This document shows positions 9,963 to 21,000 of a stretch of DNA of 64,000 nucleotides, one piece after another (position 1 is the stretch's first letter; each line of letters begins with the position of its first letter). Position numbers and translations under genes: made by a program. Source of the DNA: Varanus komodoensis (lineage: Eukaryota; Chordata; Lepidosauria; Squamata; Varanidae); contig NW_025335409.1 of the NCBI RefSeq assembly GCF_004798865.1, forward strand, positions 18,021,054 through 18,085,053, written 5' to 3'. The notes below the pieces were generated by a model. It saw nothing but the letters and a program-made list of their open reading frames with translations, searched no databases and had not been told where the DNA came from.

Positions 9963-11781
9963 AGTATATAAGCCCATGTACCACTCGAAAAAGCTCCACT
10001 GGACGGCACTGTGAGGAGGCAATGAAAGTGGAGAAGAATTTCTTCTTCGCCGCCCTCACCACCACAGCATAGGCTCGATAATGAGCACGTAGGCGTGTTC
10101 GGTCAGATTCATCCTGTGATTTGCTCCACCTATGCTCTAGACATCTCCCAACCCACTTCACCTGTAATTCAGATGTATACCATAGGGATAGATGGGCTCT
10201 GCTTGGCAGGAGAAGATGCTTAGGGGCGATCGTGTCAATTGCTCTGGCCATTTCCCCATTCCACAGTTCAACCAAAGCATTAATAGGAGCACCAGCTTTA
10301 TCATCCAGAAATTCCCCAGAGCTCTCAGGAATCCATCTGGATCCATCCAGCCCCGAGGGTGGATCATCACAACTGGGTCCGCACCCTTGCAGAGGGAAAG
10401 GCCAGCTCTGAGCTCCAACCTCACGAGGACGTGATCTGACCATGACAAGGGAGTCAGACACAAATTCCTCACCCTCAAATCACCCTCTTCCTGCCCTGTT
10501 GAGAAAACCAGGTCCAGCGTGTGACCACATTCATGGGTTGGGCCTATGACATGTTGAGACAGCCCCATGGCCATCATGGAGTCCATGAAGTCCTGAGCCA
10601 CCCCGGTCAGAACAGTCTCGGCATGGAGATTGAAGTCTCCCAGGACCAACATCCTGGGGGTCTTCAACACCAGGTCCGAGACGATCTCTGTCAGCTCAGG
10701 CACGGAGTCTGATGGGCAGAAGGGTGCACAGTACACCAGCAGAATCCCCAATCTGTCTTGCTCGCCCAGCACCAGGTATAAGCACTCTAGACCTGGTCTC
10801 GAGAGAACAGGAAGCCCCGCGAGGGAAATAGAAGCTTGGTAAATTAAAGCGACTCCCCTGGTGCTGGACTAGATACCCAGGCGGGCACAGTTAAGAGGGC
10901 TACATCCCCCCCTCTCCCGCCCAGGTCTCCATAATGCAAGCTAGGTCGGCTCCCTCATCCACAATTAAGTCATGAATGAGGGATGTTTTATTATGGACCG
11001 ACCTGGCATTGAGCAGCAGCACCGTCAGGCCCGAGAGGCAGTTGATAAGCTTATCCGGAACCTTCCGGTTGGAGGAATAACCAGAAGGTGGAACAGGTGT
11101 CAACCATCTGTCCCTCCTTCTTCTATGCCAACATGTTAATTTCCCAATGCCATATTGGCCCTTGCCCAACACCACCCCAATGGTGGTGCCCACGTGCTCC
11201 CCAGGCAACCCCATAAAAGCAGTAGCCAGATGTGGAGTCACTAAAACAAATCCAATAAAATACAATTAAAACCCTCCAACCGCTGCAAAACACACACACA
11301 CAAAGTTCCAGGCCCAGCCCAGCCCTGCACGGCCCCGAACAGCCCCAAACAGCGACGGCGCCCTTATGCCATCGCCCTTTGGCCGCCGGCCCTTCGGCTG
11401 CCAGCCACTGGCCACAGCTGGCAAGTTGAGCCCACAGCCCCTCCCTGCACCCCGCCCCCAATCCGGCACAGCTGCCACCCACGCCGGGGGGAGGGGGGCA
11501 AGGGCGGGGCCTGCGGAGAACTCATCGGCACAGGTGGAGAAGCCACAGGCCAGCAGCGTCCCCGGTCCTCGCTCCCGCAGTGGCCGCTGTCTCTTGGAGC
11601 AGCGGCGGTGTCAGAGGGCGGGTTGGCATCTGCGGGGTCGGTCAGTCCCCGAGCGGCAGCGGTGATGGGCCTGTCCTGTCCCGGCTTGGCCGCAGCTGGC
11701 GAATTGAGCCCGCGGCCCCTCCCCTGTGCCCCGCCCCCAATGCGGCGCAGCTGCCACCCAGGCCTGGGGGGGAGGGGGGCA
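9963..11781 (-). mobile_element. L2-group LINE, 5' part, minus strand, broken
   Basis: On the minus strand this holds the L2 5' UTR (about 11270-11781), the N-terminal lead and the endonuclease. Recognisable pieces are GLPGEHVGTTIGVVLGKG, TVLLLNARSVHNKTSLIHDL, CIMETWAGEGG, LGILLVYCAPFCP, MLVLGDFNLHAE, HTLDLVFSTGQEEGDLRVRN and SDHVLV, ending near SSQCRPVELFRVV. It stops at about residue 330 of the 914-residue frame used for the plus copy. The reverse transcriptase part is absent. Several indels and stops break the frame, so it is older than the central copy. The 5' UTR carries two units of about 279 bp (CCGCCCCCAA at about 11453 and 11732). Confidence 0.88.
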
Positions 11782-11782
11782 A

Positions 11783-12159
11783 GTGCCCATTTAACCGGCC
11801 CAGCCTACAGGTTTTGCACTCACCGAGCACGTGTGGCTTACCCGTGAGGAGGACATCTTGGACCAGCTCGGAGAAAATTTTCTCCTAGTTTGCAAAGCAG
11901 CGCCTCGCCGTGCATACACCCGGCAGCAGCTTGCTCACAGGGAGATCGTTTTGGACTCACTCAGAGAAAACGATCTCCTTGCGGGCAAGCCGGTACCTCG
12001 CTCCACATGCCCCCCTTGTCCCCACCTTGCCTTGCATGCGTGCATGTGTGCCCTGCCCCCTCACCAGCCCGCCCCCCCCTCCGGCACCACCTTGGCAGCC
12101 CGCACCCACTGCTGGTGCCTGTCAACTGGCCCCCTGTAGAAAAAGTGTGAGGACTCCTG
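11783..12159 (+). mobile_element. Right arm of the 5556-12159 hAT element
   Basis: Homologous to 50241-50534: GCCCATTTAACCGGCCC, ACAGGTTTTGCACT, CACCACCTTGGCAGCCC and the terminus. A palindromic block built around TTGGAC and GAGAAAA occurs twice here (about 11846-11890 and 11939-11980, period about 93 bp) but only once in the 50198 copy, so this copy has an internal tandem duplication. Confidence 0.85.
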
Positions 12160-12380
12160 GCTTAGAACCTGGAAGCTAAGCATGTTTTTAAAATATCCTG
12201 CACATGGAAAGGCAGCATGTCAGGATTTTACCCTGTACTTTCTACAATGATAGTTTTTAATGTACAGGGCAGTTTTCATGTGGCTGGCATCCAAACATAC
12301 AATCTTCTGCCTGTAGTTGGTTTTCTCCAGGTACAGCTGCTCATTTTGAATCAGCCCTTGGCTTTCCTTTAGAGTGAGTC

Positions 12381-12512
12381 TGGGGAATGTATGGCTCTCC
12401 AGAAGTTGTTGGCCTGAAATCAGTCCCAGCCAGCATAGCTAATAAAGAGGGATGATGGGAGTTGTAGTCTAGTAACATCTGGCAGGCCACATGTTTCCCA
12501 TCCCTGAGTTAA
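12381..12512 (+). mobile_element. Palindromic hAT-type MITE fragment
   Basis: Contains the two complementary arms typical of a common reptile MITE: an arm like CTCCAGAAGTTGTTGGCCTG, and the opposite arm GATGGGAGTTGTAGTCTAGT plus AACATCTGGCAGGCCACA. Similar arms occur near 16690, 25135 and 57380. It is non-coding. Ends are approximate and no clean target duplication was found. Confidence 0.6.
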
Positions 12513-13019
12513 AGTGAAGACTGCAGTTCAAATAAGCTGAGTCAGAAAAAACACAGGAAAATGTTAGGAGGACTTCCTTTGATTGAAACCAGGATTTGCC
12601 ATTTCATTTGTCTGTTTGACTATGGCAAGCTTGCAGAACGTGCACAATTTATTTTAACCCAGATGTACTTAATTATTCAATTTATACAGAAGTGGTCTCC
12701 AAGGGACATGCTTGGACCTAAAGACCAATGCTGTTCTGAGTTTGATTATGATGTCATTAGAATAATTTTGCTTAAATATGTTGAGATGCATGAAAATGAT
12801 ACTAATTTCAGCCCCCTCCCCCACCATCCAGTCCTATTTTATGCTACGAAAAACAAACAAACATAAAGGTTGTGGCCAATCAGAGCACAAAGATGCAACA
12901 CAGAATAGTCAGACACTTAGATTTGTAAATCTTTGCCTGGTTCCTACCCTTATCCCTTACTCATCTGCATCTCTAATACACCCAGCCAAGAGAAAATGAC
13001 AAGAAAACTACAGGGGAAA
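12513..13019. other. No gene or clear repeat seen
   Basis: A/T-rich sequence with only short open frames. I see nothing assignable. Confidence 0.4.
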
Positions 13020-13235
13020 AAATACAGCAGTATTAAAACCTTAACAGGACATGGAAAACAAAAGAAACTATCAGGGAAGACACTTTTTAAACAACCATTT
13101 TTTAAACAAGCTGTTTAAATCTAACGAGTCCGGGTTTGGCAGATCTCATCTGGCTGAGCATTCCATAAATTGGGTGCCACCACTAAAAAGTCCCCTGAAC
13201 TTGCTCAAGCCTCCTGTCCTATCTTCCTTTCATTA
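13020..13235 (-). mobile_element. L2 LINE 3' remnant, minus strand
   Basis: The plus strand reads GCATTCCATAAATTGGGTGC then CACCACTAAAAAGTCC, the reverse of the L2 C-terminal coding region (compare 5842-5877: GCATTCCATAGACAGGGTGC). The A-rich sequence on its left corresponds to the reversed 3' UTR. It is heavily decayed, and the left end is uncertain. Confidence 0.5.
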
Positions 13236-16200
13236 AGATAGCCAAAAGTATTTGTAGTGGCCTTTTCTCTTACCCTGGGCTTATCTTTCCCATTTCTTGT
13301 TTCTTTCATTTTCCTAACCCATCCCTGTTTTCCTCTAATATAAAAATGCAGAAACATAAAAATACATTGCTTGTTTGTTAAATTTGCTGGCTTTGTTTTT
13401 CATGTTGTATAAAATGTCATTTACATAGTTAATAATCTTCAGTAATAATAAGAGAATGTGTCAGTGTCGCAGCACCAAGACTGTACAACCTGAAATTCAC
13501 TTCGCATGTGTAGGTCTTAGATGTGCACCTTGGGGTTATTTGGTTTGCCCTGCACTAGCACCGTAAGCTACAATATGGCTGGTGTCTCAAAGCAAGGCAA
13601 TGCTTTGTAGCAAATACAGAGTGAAGCCAAGAGGCAGAATTATATGGGTGCCCAATTAATTTGGGTGAGACCCTCCCTATATTTATGCACGATTATGCCT
13701 AGGGAAGCTAGCAGCCATGGCCTTGTTCAGCCTTGGCTGACAGAATGTGTCCAGCTCCAACTATGTTTATTTGGAAGCATTGCTGTATCAAAGAAAGGTC
13801 TATTCCAATCCATGCAAAGGCAGTGATTCAAATGCTGGTTATTATAATAAGAAGGGGTGCAGAGATCCAGGGATTCCTGGCACATGGCTGCTGAGGGTAA
13901 CAGGAAGCACCTTTTTTCTCTTTTCAGGTATGCTACTTGTGTGTAAGGATTTTTTCCTTAGTGTGCAACAGCATCCAGTAGACAATTCCTGAAAGCGGAG
14001 CTCACAGGACACTGGCCAGACTTGCTCAAGCAGTGCCTGGAAGAAATGTGTGTATGTTTGGGTGGCTAATGGCTCTTGGACCTAATTAATAGAGGGGGAT
14101 TCACTTACCTATTTAACTAACACTCTGCCCTTGGTTGCATTAGCAACACAGAAGGTGCTTAGGGTGGAATGATATGTTACATTAATCATGTAACATGCAC
14201 CAGAGTATATGTCTCTTTTTTACTCTACCATAAATGTGCACAGCCCATATTTGGATTGGGGCCACCATATTATATCACCTGAATGTGGATGTGTAGTGGT
14301 CACTACCCCCTCTGCACCTTTAGCTAGGGATCAAAATTATCATAAATTAATACAAGGCATTTTTTTAAAATCAGCAAACTCATGTTGGACAACCAGGATA
14401 GCATCCACAGTATGGAGATCCACATATGTTCTTCCCTAGAGATTTGGGGTTTTTGAGTCCACCCATTACGTTCTCTTAATCTCACCCTGTGAATTTTGGG
14501 AACATAATCTTTACTTGGTAAAATCTAGTTTTCACCAGGCACTGTCCGCAAAAGCTTACGCCAGAATAAATAATTTCTTTTGCCTTTACTGTACCACAAA
14601 ACTCTCTGTCATTTTTGGTGAAATAGCTCAGCAAGGGTATCCCTCTGGAAAAATTCTGGCCCTGGCTTTTGGGGGCATCTTAAATCCTGCATCCTAACCT
14701 GATTTATTCTGAAGGAAATGGACCCAGAATTCAGTGGAATGCTCTAAGTTTCCCATGTTTCTTTGTAGTAAAGTCACCTTCCTTTTTAGATTTGAAACAA
14801 AAGGTAACTGGAAGTAACAGCATCCGTACTGGGTTGGACGTTCCAGAAAAGAGAATTAGCCATGGTCCTAGTTCTACCCCCTGAGGTTTTGTGACAGCAA
14901 CTTTCCCACTTTTAAAGCTGTGTTAACTGTATTGGGTGTGTTGCCCATACTAATGAGGGATTTCATGTGAACAAGGCTTGTTTTATTTAGGTTAACATTC
15001 CCTGTGCCTGCGGGGGCTTTTCGCAGTTCAAGGGGAGCACTGCACAGTTCCATCTAAATTATTTTGCCTCCAGGACTGGCCTCAAGAGGAAGCAGCTGCC
15101 TGGCCTAGTAGCATAACACAAATTCTGCAGCCCAGAACTCTCATTATAGATAGATCACAGTTCTTTCCCTTTCCATTCCCTACCCTTTGGCTGGGTTGGC
15201 ACAGACTAGTGTTTGTTCTTCAATTGCCCGGCACCCAGCAGAATTTTATGTGCCTCACAAATAATAAAATTTCCCCCCCAAAAAGGGCCAGAGTGCTTAG
15301 TCACTCTCAAGAGCACTGACTTTAGTAGGGGACAGTTCTCCCAGGATCCTCTTCACCAGAATAGCACCTTGCAAGCTATATATTTTTCATTTTCCCTTTC
15401 TGCAAGGACAAAGATTTCTGCAGCATCTCTCTACTCTTGCACCAAGGATCAGGGGCCAAGGATATTATACGCTGCTTGAAGGCTCTTTGCCACTGGCTAT
15501 AAAGCAGGAGTACAGAACCAGGTTGAGAGGCTATGAGGACTAGATGCACTCAGCAGCCACTCTTCTCAGTACTGGCTGAATACCTGGCTCCTTGCAGTGT
15601 ATTCTTCCTTGTGAGAGTGGCACGCACCATGCAAAGCCACCCAGACAGCACTCAGGAGAATCCCAGCACTGGCCAAGTCCCTGCCAGCAGCATTCCTGCT
15701 GTTATCTCCAGTATGAGATTGGAGATAAACTGGGCGTTCCCCCAAAGGGTAGAGGGATTCTGGAAAAATGCTCAGGTTAAATGTGCAACCTCCGCAGACA
15801 CAAGGAGCCTCATCTGCCAAAGGCTCCATACCCTCACTGTGCAGGGCATTTATTCGTGCTAAGAACCAAAGTAGGCATATGGGGCAATCGAGTATATCTG
15901 ATTCACAAGGTAACAGAGTTTACACATAAAGCTGGGATGAGTTAGGGTGTACAGCACTCAGGGATCAGAACTGAATCCACACACACACTCCACCTTAACT
16001 TGCTCCAATTTGTTCCAGCACTGGACATGAACCGGGCAGGGAGGGCAGCAAGGTAAGACAAAGAATAAGGGTGGATTTTGCTCCACTCCTGTACATGTGC
16101 CTTTAAAAAAAATTATTGGATACCTCCTTTCAACCCCACCCACTCTAGAGGTAATTAAGGCATACCTTGAGGAGTACATGTCTAGCATGGCACTGAATTA

Positions 16201-16689
16201 ACCTCTCCTGCCCTGGATTAAGAGACAGTGACTGGATCACATGATGCGGCAAGCCACTGTGGTTTTTTACCATGATTTGCTGTGTTGTCCGAACCCAACT
16301 GTGATATTTCAGTTTGATGCACTGGCATTTTAGACACCATGACCAGAAACAATGGCCTGTTCTATCTCTCTCTCAGGGCAAGGAACCTCACTCACATGAG
16401 CCAGAGATCCACCCCCCTCCCCGGGTTTCTCATACAGCCATGACCCATTTCTTAATCATTTCCTGGTTTCCTGGCTGTCCCTATTTTCTCTCCAGGCAAA
16501 AGTGCTGAAATTTCTTTCCTATGGCTTAAGTACTGGCAGTTAGTGCTTTAAGTGACAATATGCTGGTTTTATTTTACATAGTTGGCCCTACAGCTTTTTC
16601 CTCTGGTCATGATCCCTTTTGCCTTCTGCCTGCCCACCACTGCAAGGCAGTCCTGCCCACCTTGATATCTGACAGAGGACTGGGAATCT
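13236..16689. other. No gene or clear repeat seen
   Basis: About 3.4 kb with no recognisable gene. Frames of 80-110 codons near 15213-15862 occur on both strands without any domain. A pair of G/C-poor stretches and small homopolymers are the only features. Confidence 0.4.
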
Positions 16690-16755
16690 GTGGGCTTCTA
16701 GAAATTGTTGTAGTACAGCTCCTATCATCCCTGACCATTGACCATGCTGAAACTT
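16690..16755 (+). mobile_element. Half of a palindromic MITE
   Basis: The segment reads CTTCTAGAAATTGTTGTAGT, then CAGCTCCTATCATCCCTGAC and CATTGACCATGCTG. This is one arm of the same kind of palindromic element seen at 12381, 25135 and 57380. Confidence 0.45.
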
Positions 16756-17692
16756 TTTTTGTTTTTATTGCACTACTAACTTCTACCATAGTCACTGGCT
16801 TTTGATCAGGCCTTGAGTCTTGTTTCCAGCTTACATGTTCACAGAGCTTAGCTTGTTTAGATGGCAACAAATCTGAACAGAACTGCCCACCATTTCTTGT
16901 TTCAGCCCTAGATTTGAAATCCTGCCTGTTTTTGGCTGGCACAAACCATGAACCACAAGGAAATGAATACATCTATCAGCTTAAATATTTTCTAGCTCCT
17001 CTGGATGGAAATCTGGTTTCAGTGTTACAAGATACAGAATCATAAAATCATCATAATTTTCTGGCACAGGTAAAAAAAATGTAGTGAACACTGATATGTG
17101 CAGGTTGCTTTTTGCAAAGGAACTAAACTTGTGAAAGGAGGTAAATGTATAAATAGCACAGGGGCCTTTATGAAAACTGGAGATAAATGCTGACAATCTG
17201 GTTTAATGTCAGAAATTACCAACAGGCATAAGCCTTGAAATCTATAGCAGCGATGTGCTGTCTTTGAATTGCAGAATGTATCCAGGTGTATGGCATCATC
17301 TACTTTGGCTTCTTAATTATCTTAGCATTTCTGCATGATCATTCAGTCCTGTCCCAAATCTCCTTTTCCTTGTGTCTCAGAGTCAGGGATTAAACAGGAA
17401 GTTTAAAAGTCAACCTGAACTGCAGTGAGCTCTTAATGTAGACATTTAAACATGTGGCAGATTAAGCTGACATTTGAGCAGGGAAATGTAGCATCCTTAA
17501 TTACTTTATATTAATGGCTCAGCTTGATTTGACTCCTTGCCGCAATAACTACTCTCATGTTTTAGCTCTTTTTCTGCGAGTGTTTATTCAGATGAGCTCT
17601 GGATTGGCCTTGTATGAGTACATAGAAGCTCTTGTGCATATTTTACTTTTAAATTGGGATGCTGACATGCTGCAAAGTGAAATGCATCCTTT
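16756..17692. other. No gene or clear repeat seen
   Basis: Nothing assignable. Open frames here are short and occur on both strands. Confidence 0.4.
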
Positions 17693-17700
17693 GGTACCTG

Positions 17701-17959
17701 CAGTGCTTTTTTTGTAAAAAAAAAAAAAAGTGCTAGAACTCACGTCGCCGCCGGCGCACGACCACACACACCAATCCCAAGCCAAGCAGCATCCCAAGCC
17801 AGGCGGCACGGACACAAAAGCAGCCCGCAGGCACTATGTTAATGATGTTTGCTGCTGACCTGCTATGCCGACAGGCGATTCAAAATCACTTCATAAATCC
17901 ATTGGAAAAAAAGGTGCCGGATCACCATTCCGGTGTGTTCAATGACAAAAAAAGCCCTG
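17701..17959 (+). mobile_element. Short hAT MITE with perfect 8-bp target duplication
   Basis: The left end is CAGTGCTTTTTTTGT and the right end, read inward, is CAGGGCTTTTTTTGTC. The flanking 8 bases are identical (GGTACCTG at 17693-17700 and 17960-17967). The 259-bp interior begins with an A13 tract and then a GC-rich block (about 17743-17810). It encodes no transposase and would have been moved by an enzyme supplied elsewhere. Confidence 0.92.
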
Positions 17960-17974
17960 GGTACCTGTATGTAT

Positions 17975-18216
17975 TTGGATTCATAAGGTAGTTTTACGTT
18001 TTGCTTCATGCTTACATTTTTGGCTAGTTAAATGTGCATTAGTTGCACCAGCTTGCCTTGCAAGAAGGCAGTGTTTTGTGATTAGGCCCACCCATCAAGG
18101 CAACCATATTTATGAATTTGAAAACCTACACATGGCAGTCATTTTGTGAAAGTACTCACAATACACTTTCAAAATTCCAAATGCACCCACCAGCCCAAAA
18201 AGTTTGGGGACTCCTG
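17975..18216 (-). mobile_element. hAT-like element, one end only
   Basis: The right boundary, read inward on the minus strand, is CAGGAGTCCCCAAACTTTTT, which has the form of a hAT terminus close to the CAGGGGTCCTCAAACT family. I could not find the matching opposite end, so this is probably a truncated copy. Left limit is a guess. Confidence 0.45.
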
Positions 18217-18915
18217 GCATATTCAAGGATAAGAAAATTCTCAGACCACAGTAGGCCCGGCTAGTGTTGGATATTTTGTTTATTATATTTATTCTGGGGC
18301 AGCTAATAATTTAAAATAATGGCTTACAATAAGTGAGATGTTTTAACACAAGAAAGGAATGGAAGAAGAATATATAAGTGAACTCAGGTCACAACTTTTT
18401 CATTAAACTATGGAATGAAACTAAAGAGTAGACTGTAAGTTTAATAATGGATGCACTTCCAGAAGAATAAGGAAAGGCAGGGAAATCTATACTAGAACAT
18501 CAGTTAACCTAATTAATGAAGTAGCTGAATTGTTTTGATGAACTGGTGATCCTGCTCACAAAGTTTTGTGTTATATACGTAGATCGGCCTGGTGCCGTGC
18601 AGATGCGTGGCTGGCTGAGATGTGCAGGGAGTTGTCCCCCACCACATTTGGAGGGCACCAGGGCAAGGGAGGTGGACACAAATCAGTGCGTTGCAATGAT
18701 GGAAATGGTTGGTTGTGTTGACATAATTGCAGCACGTTCTTCAAGCGTCCAACCCTACTTCTAAACTACACTCCTAAACTGAACTAGCTCCACATTTTTT
18801 GTGGGCTCCCAGGAATCTTCCACTGCATCAGAGTATGGCACACAAAGCTCTGTCTTCCAACACCACACCCTTCTTTCTGCCAACCTGTCTGAGACTGATA
18901 CTTTGCTCTGCTAAT
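18217..18915. other. No gene seen; possible LINE tail
   Basis: Near 18270-18345 a T-rich stretch followed by GGCTTACAATAAG vaguely resembles a reversed LINE 3' end. The remainder is unassigned. Confidence 0.35.
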
Positions 18916-19100
18916 AGAAACATAGAAACAGAGCGAGTCAGAAGGGGCCTCCTGGGCCATCTAGTCTGACCTCTGGCACCAGCCGGCTCCGCTCACGACA
19001 TGCCCACCATGTGCACTTCCAGCCTATCTTTGAACACCCTCACCAATGGGGCCTCAACCACCTCCCGTGGAAGCCCATTCCACACCCTCAGGGTGCTGAC
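18916..19100 (-). mobile_element. CR1 LINE 3' fragment, minus strand
   Basis: Starts with the CR1-type 3' tail as seen from the other strand (GAAACATAGAAACAGAGCGA), then GGGCCATCTAGTCTGACCTC and AACCACCTCCCGTGGAAGCC plus CATTCCACACCCTCAGG. This order is diagnostic of reptile CR1 3' regions. It is a 5'-truncated non-coding remnant. Confidence 0.8.
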
Positions 19101-19154
19101 AGGGTGTTCATTGACAGGGTACATTTAAAAGCCAAACATTTGCTAGTAGTGTTC

Positions 19155-20705
19155 ACCCTTTAAAGAGAAGGAAAGAATATACAGAGCTCTATTCTGCAAA
19201 GAGGAATCCAATGAAGAAGAGCCTGCAGTTTTAGGGAGTGAAGTGAAAGCTTCTTTGAAAGCACTTGGAAGAAATAAAGCACCTGGAGTAGATAGGATAC
19301 CGATAGAACTATTCCAAGCTTCAGACAATGAACCAGACCAAATCCTAACAAGAATATAGAAAACAAACAATGGGCCATAGACCAGAGATGTTCTATATAT
19401 TTTCTAGTCCCCAAGAAAGGAGATGCAAAAACAGTGCAGCAGCCATAGGACCGTTGCATTAATTTCTCATGCAAGCAAAGTGATGCTCAAACTGTGGCAA
19501 GAGTACTACCCTGTATGAAGCAAGAAATGGTGGATAACCAAGCTGGATTCCAGAAAGGAACAGACAATTGAGATTATATTGCAAATATACATTGGCTACT
19601 GGAGTGCACCAAAGAATTTCAGAAAAAGATCAGTTTATGCTTTATAGACTATAGCAAAGTCTTTGTGTGGAACACAAGAAGCTATGGATGGTATTGAAAG
19701 AAATGGATGAGCCTCAGTACTTGATTGAATTGAACCCTGAATCATGGACAAGAAGCTACAGTTAGGAAAGAAGCAGAATGGATCCCATAGGCAAAGGGAT
19801 CAGACAATGATATATATTTATCTCCCTATCGGTGCCGTCTGTATGCAGAACATATCAGAAGGAAAGGTGGATTGGAATGAAAGGAAGGTGTGAAATTGGT
19901 GGAAGAAACACCACTAATTAAAGAGATGCAGATGATACCATACTACTGGCCAAAAGTAGCAATGGCTTGAAATGACTTTTGATAAAAGTGAAAAAAGAAA
20001 GTACAAAAGCAGGGCTGCTGTTGAATATCAAGAAAACAAAACAAAACAAAAATGTTCACAGAGGTATTACAGAAAGTTTCTATCAGTAATGAGAAAATTG
20101 AAATTGAGAAAAATTTAACATACCTTGGCTCAGTCATCAATTGAAAAGGAGACTGCTGCCAAGAAATTCAAAGAAGATTGAGACTTGGAAGGGCAGAAAT
20201 GAAGGAACATTGAAAGATCATTAAGTGTAAGGATGTTTTAATGAGACCAAGGTCAAGGTCATCCCCAATAACAATGTATAGGTGTGAAAACTCAACAGTG
20301 AAGAAAGCTGACAAGAAGAAAATTGAAGCATTCAAAACATGATGCTGGAGCAGAGCTTTGTGAATGAAGAACGGAAGAAAGACAAATATGTCTTAAATCA
20401 AATCAAGACAAAGCTTTCCCTAGAAGCAAAAATAACAAAACTGAGGCTGTCATACTTCAGACATAACATGAGAAGGCAAGACTCACTGGAGAAGACAATC
20501 ATGTTAGGGAAAGTCAAAGGCAGAAGATAAAAAGGAAGACCAAATATAAGAAGGGTTGAATCCACAAAGGAATCCACTTGGGAACTTGGACTGAAGCCTT
20601 GAACATGGGAGAGCTGAATGAAGCTGTCATGGACAGAACATTTTGGGAGTTTTTATTCATGGAGTCACCATAGGTCAAATAGGACTTTAATGGGACACAA
20701 CAACA
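19155..20705 (+). mobile_element. RTE-BovB LINE, reverse transcriptase to 3' end, decayed
   Basis: Patches of BovB-like reverse transcriptase can be read in shifting frames: KALGRNKAPGVDRIP early, NQAGFQKGT, ANIHWLLECTKEFQKKI and CFIDYSKVF in the middle, LTYLGSVIN, then the C-terminal region VKKADKKKIEAF, LNQIKTKLSLEAKITKLRLS, RRQDSLEKTIMLGKVKG and KGRPNIRR. It ends in ACACAACAACATT, the CAA-rich tail of this family. Many stops and frameshifts are present, and the first part of the element (endonuclease) is missing. It is an old, dead insertion. Confidence 0.85.
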
Positions 20706-20734
20706 TTCAGCTTTAGACTTGAAAATCCAATCAG

Positions 20735-21000
20735 TGCCCTGACTGTGGACTGCTCCCCAGAGAGGTTCACCTGGCACCAACACTTCTTTCCTTTTGGTGC
20801 TAGGCAGAAACCCATTTATTCTCCCAATATTATAATTGTTAAATTGTTTTAATTTGTGGTTTTACAACAGACCCTGGATGCTGTGCTACTTTTACTCTTA
20901 GTTCTATTTTTATTCTATTTTATTAATGTTGTAAACCGTCCTGAGATGTCTGTGATGGGACAGTATAGAAAAGTTTTAAATAAAATAAATAATAAAATAT
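20735..21000 (+). mobile_element. L2 LINE 3' end
   Basis: A short piece of C-terminal coding (CTCCCCAGAGAGGTTCACCT, the LPREV region) is followed by the 3' UTR with TTGTAAACCGTCCTGAGATG and a tail of AAAT/AATA repeats ending about 20998. It is a strongly 5'-truncated insertion immediately downstream of the BovB end. Confidence 0.8.

Larger units (their letters stand above)
5556..12159 (+). mobile_element. hAT non-autonomous element carrying nested L2 insertions
   Basis: The outer ends are those of the 337-bp hAT element at 50198: left end CATGGGTCCTCAAACT, and right end, read inward, CAGGAGTCCTCACACT. The 8 bases flanking each side are identical (GCTTAGAA at 5548-5555 and 12160-12167), the target duplication expected for hAT. 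Only about 28 bp of the left arm remain before L2 sequence starts near 5585. The right arm resumes near 11783 at GCCCATTTAACCGGCCC. Everything between is L2 LINE DNA in three blocks (minus, plus, minus). No transposase is encoded. The original element must have been short and was inflated to 6.6 kb by later insertions. Confidence 0.9.

Noticed and set aside
11366-12179. Several proline- and arginine-rich open frames
   Set aside because: They lie in the GC-rich L2 5' UTR and hAT arm, where stops are rare. They overlap in different frames and match no protein family.
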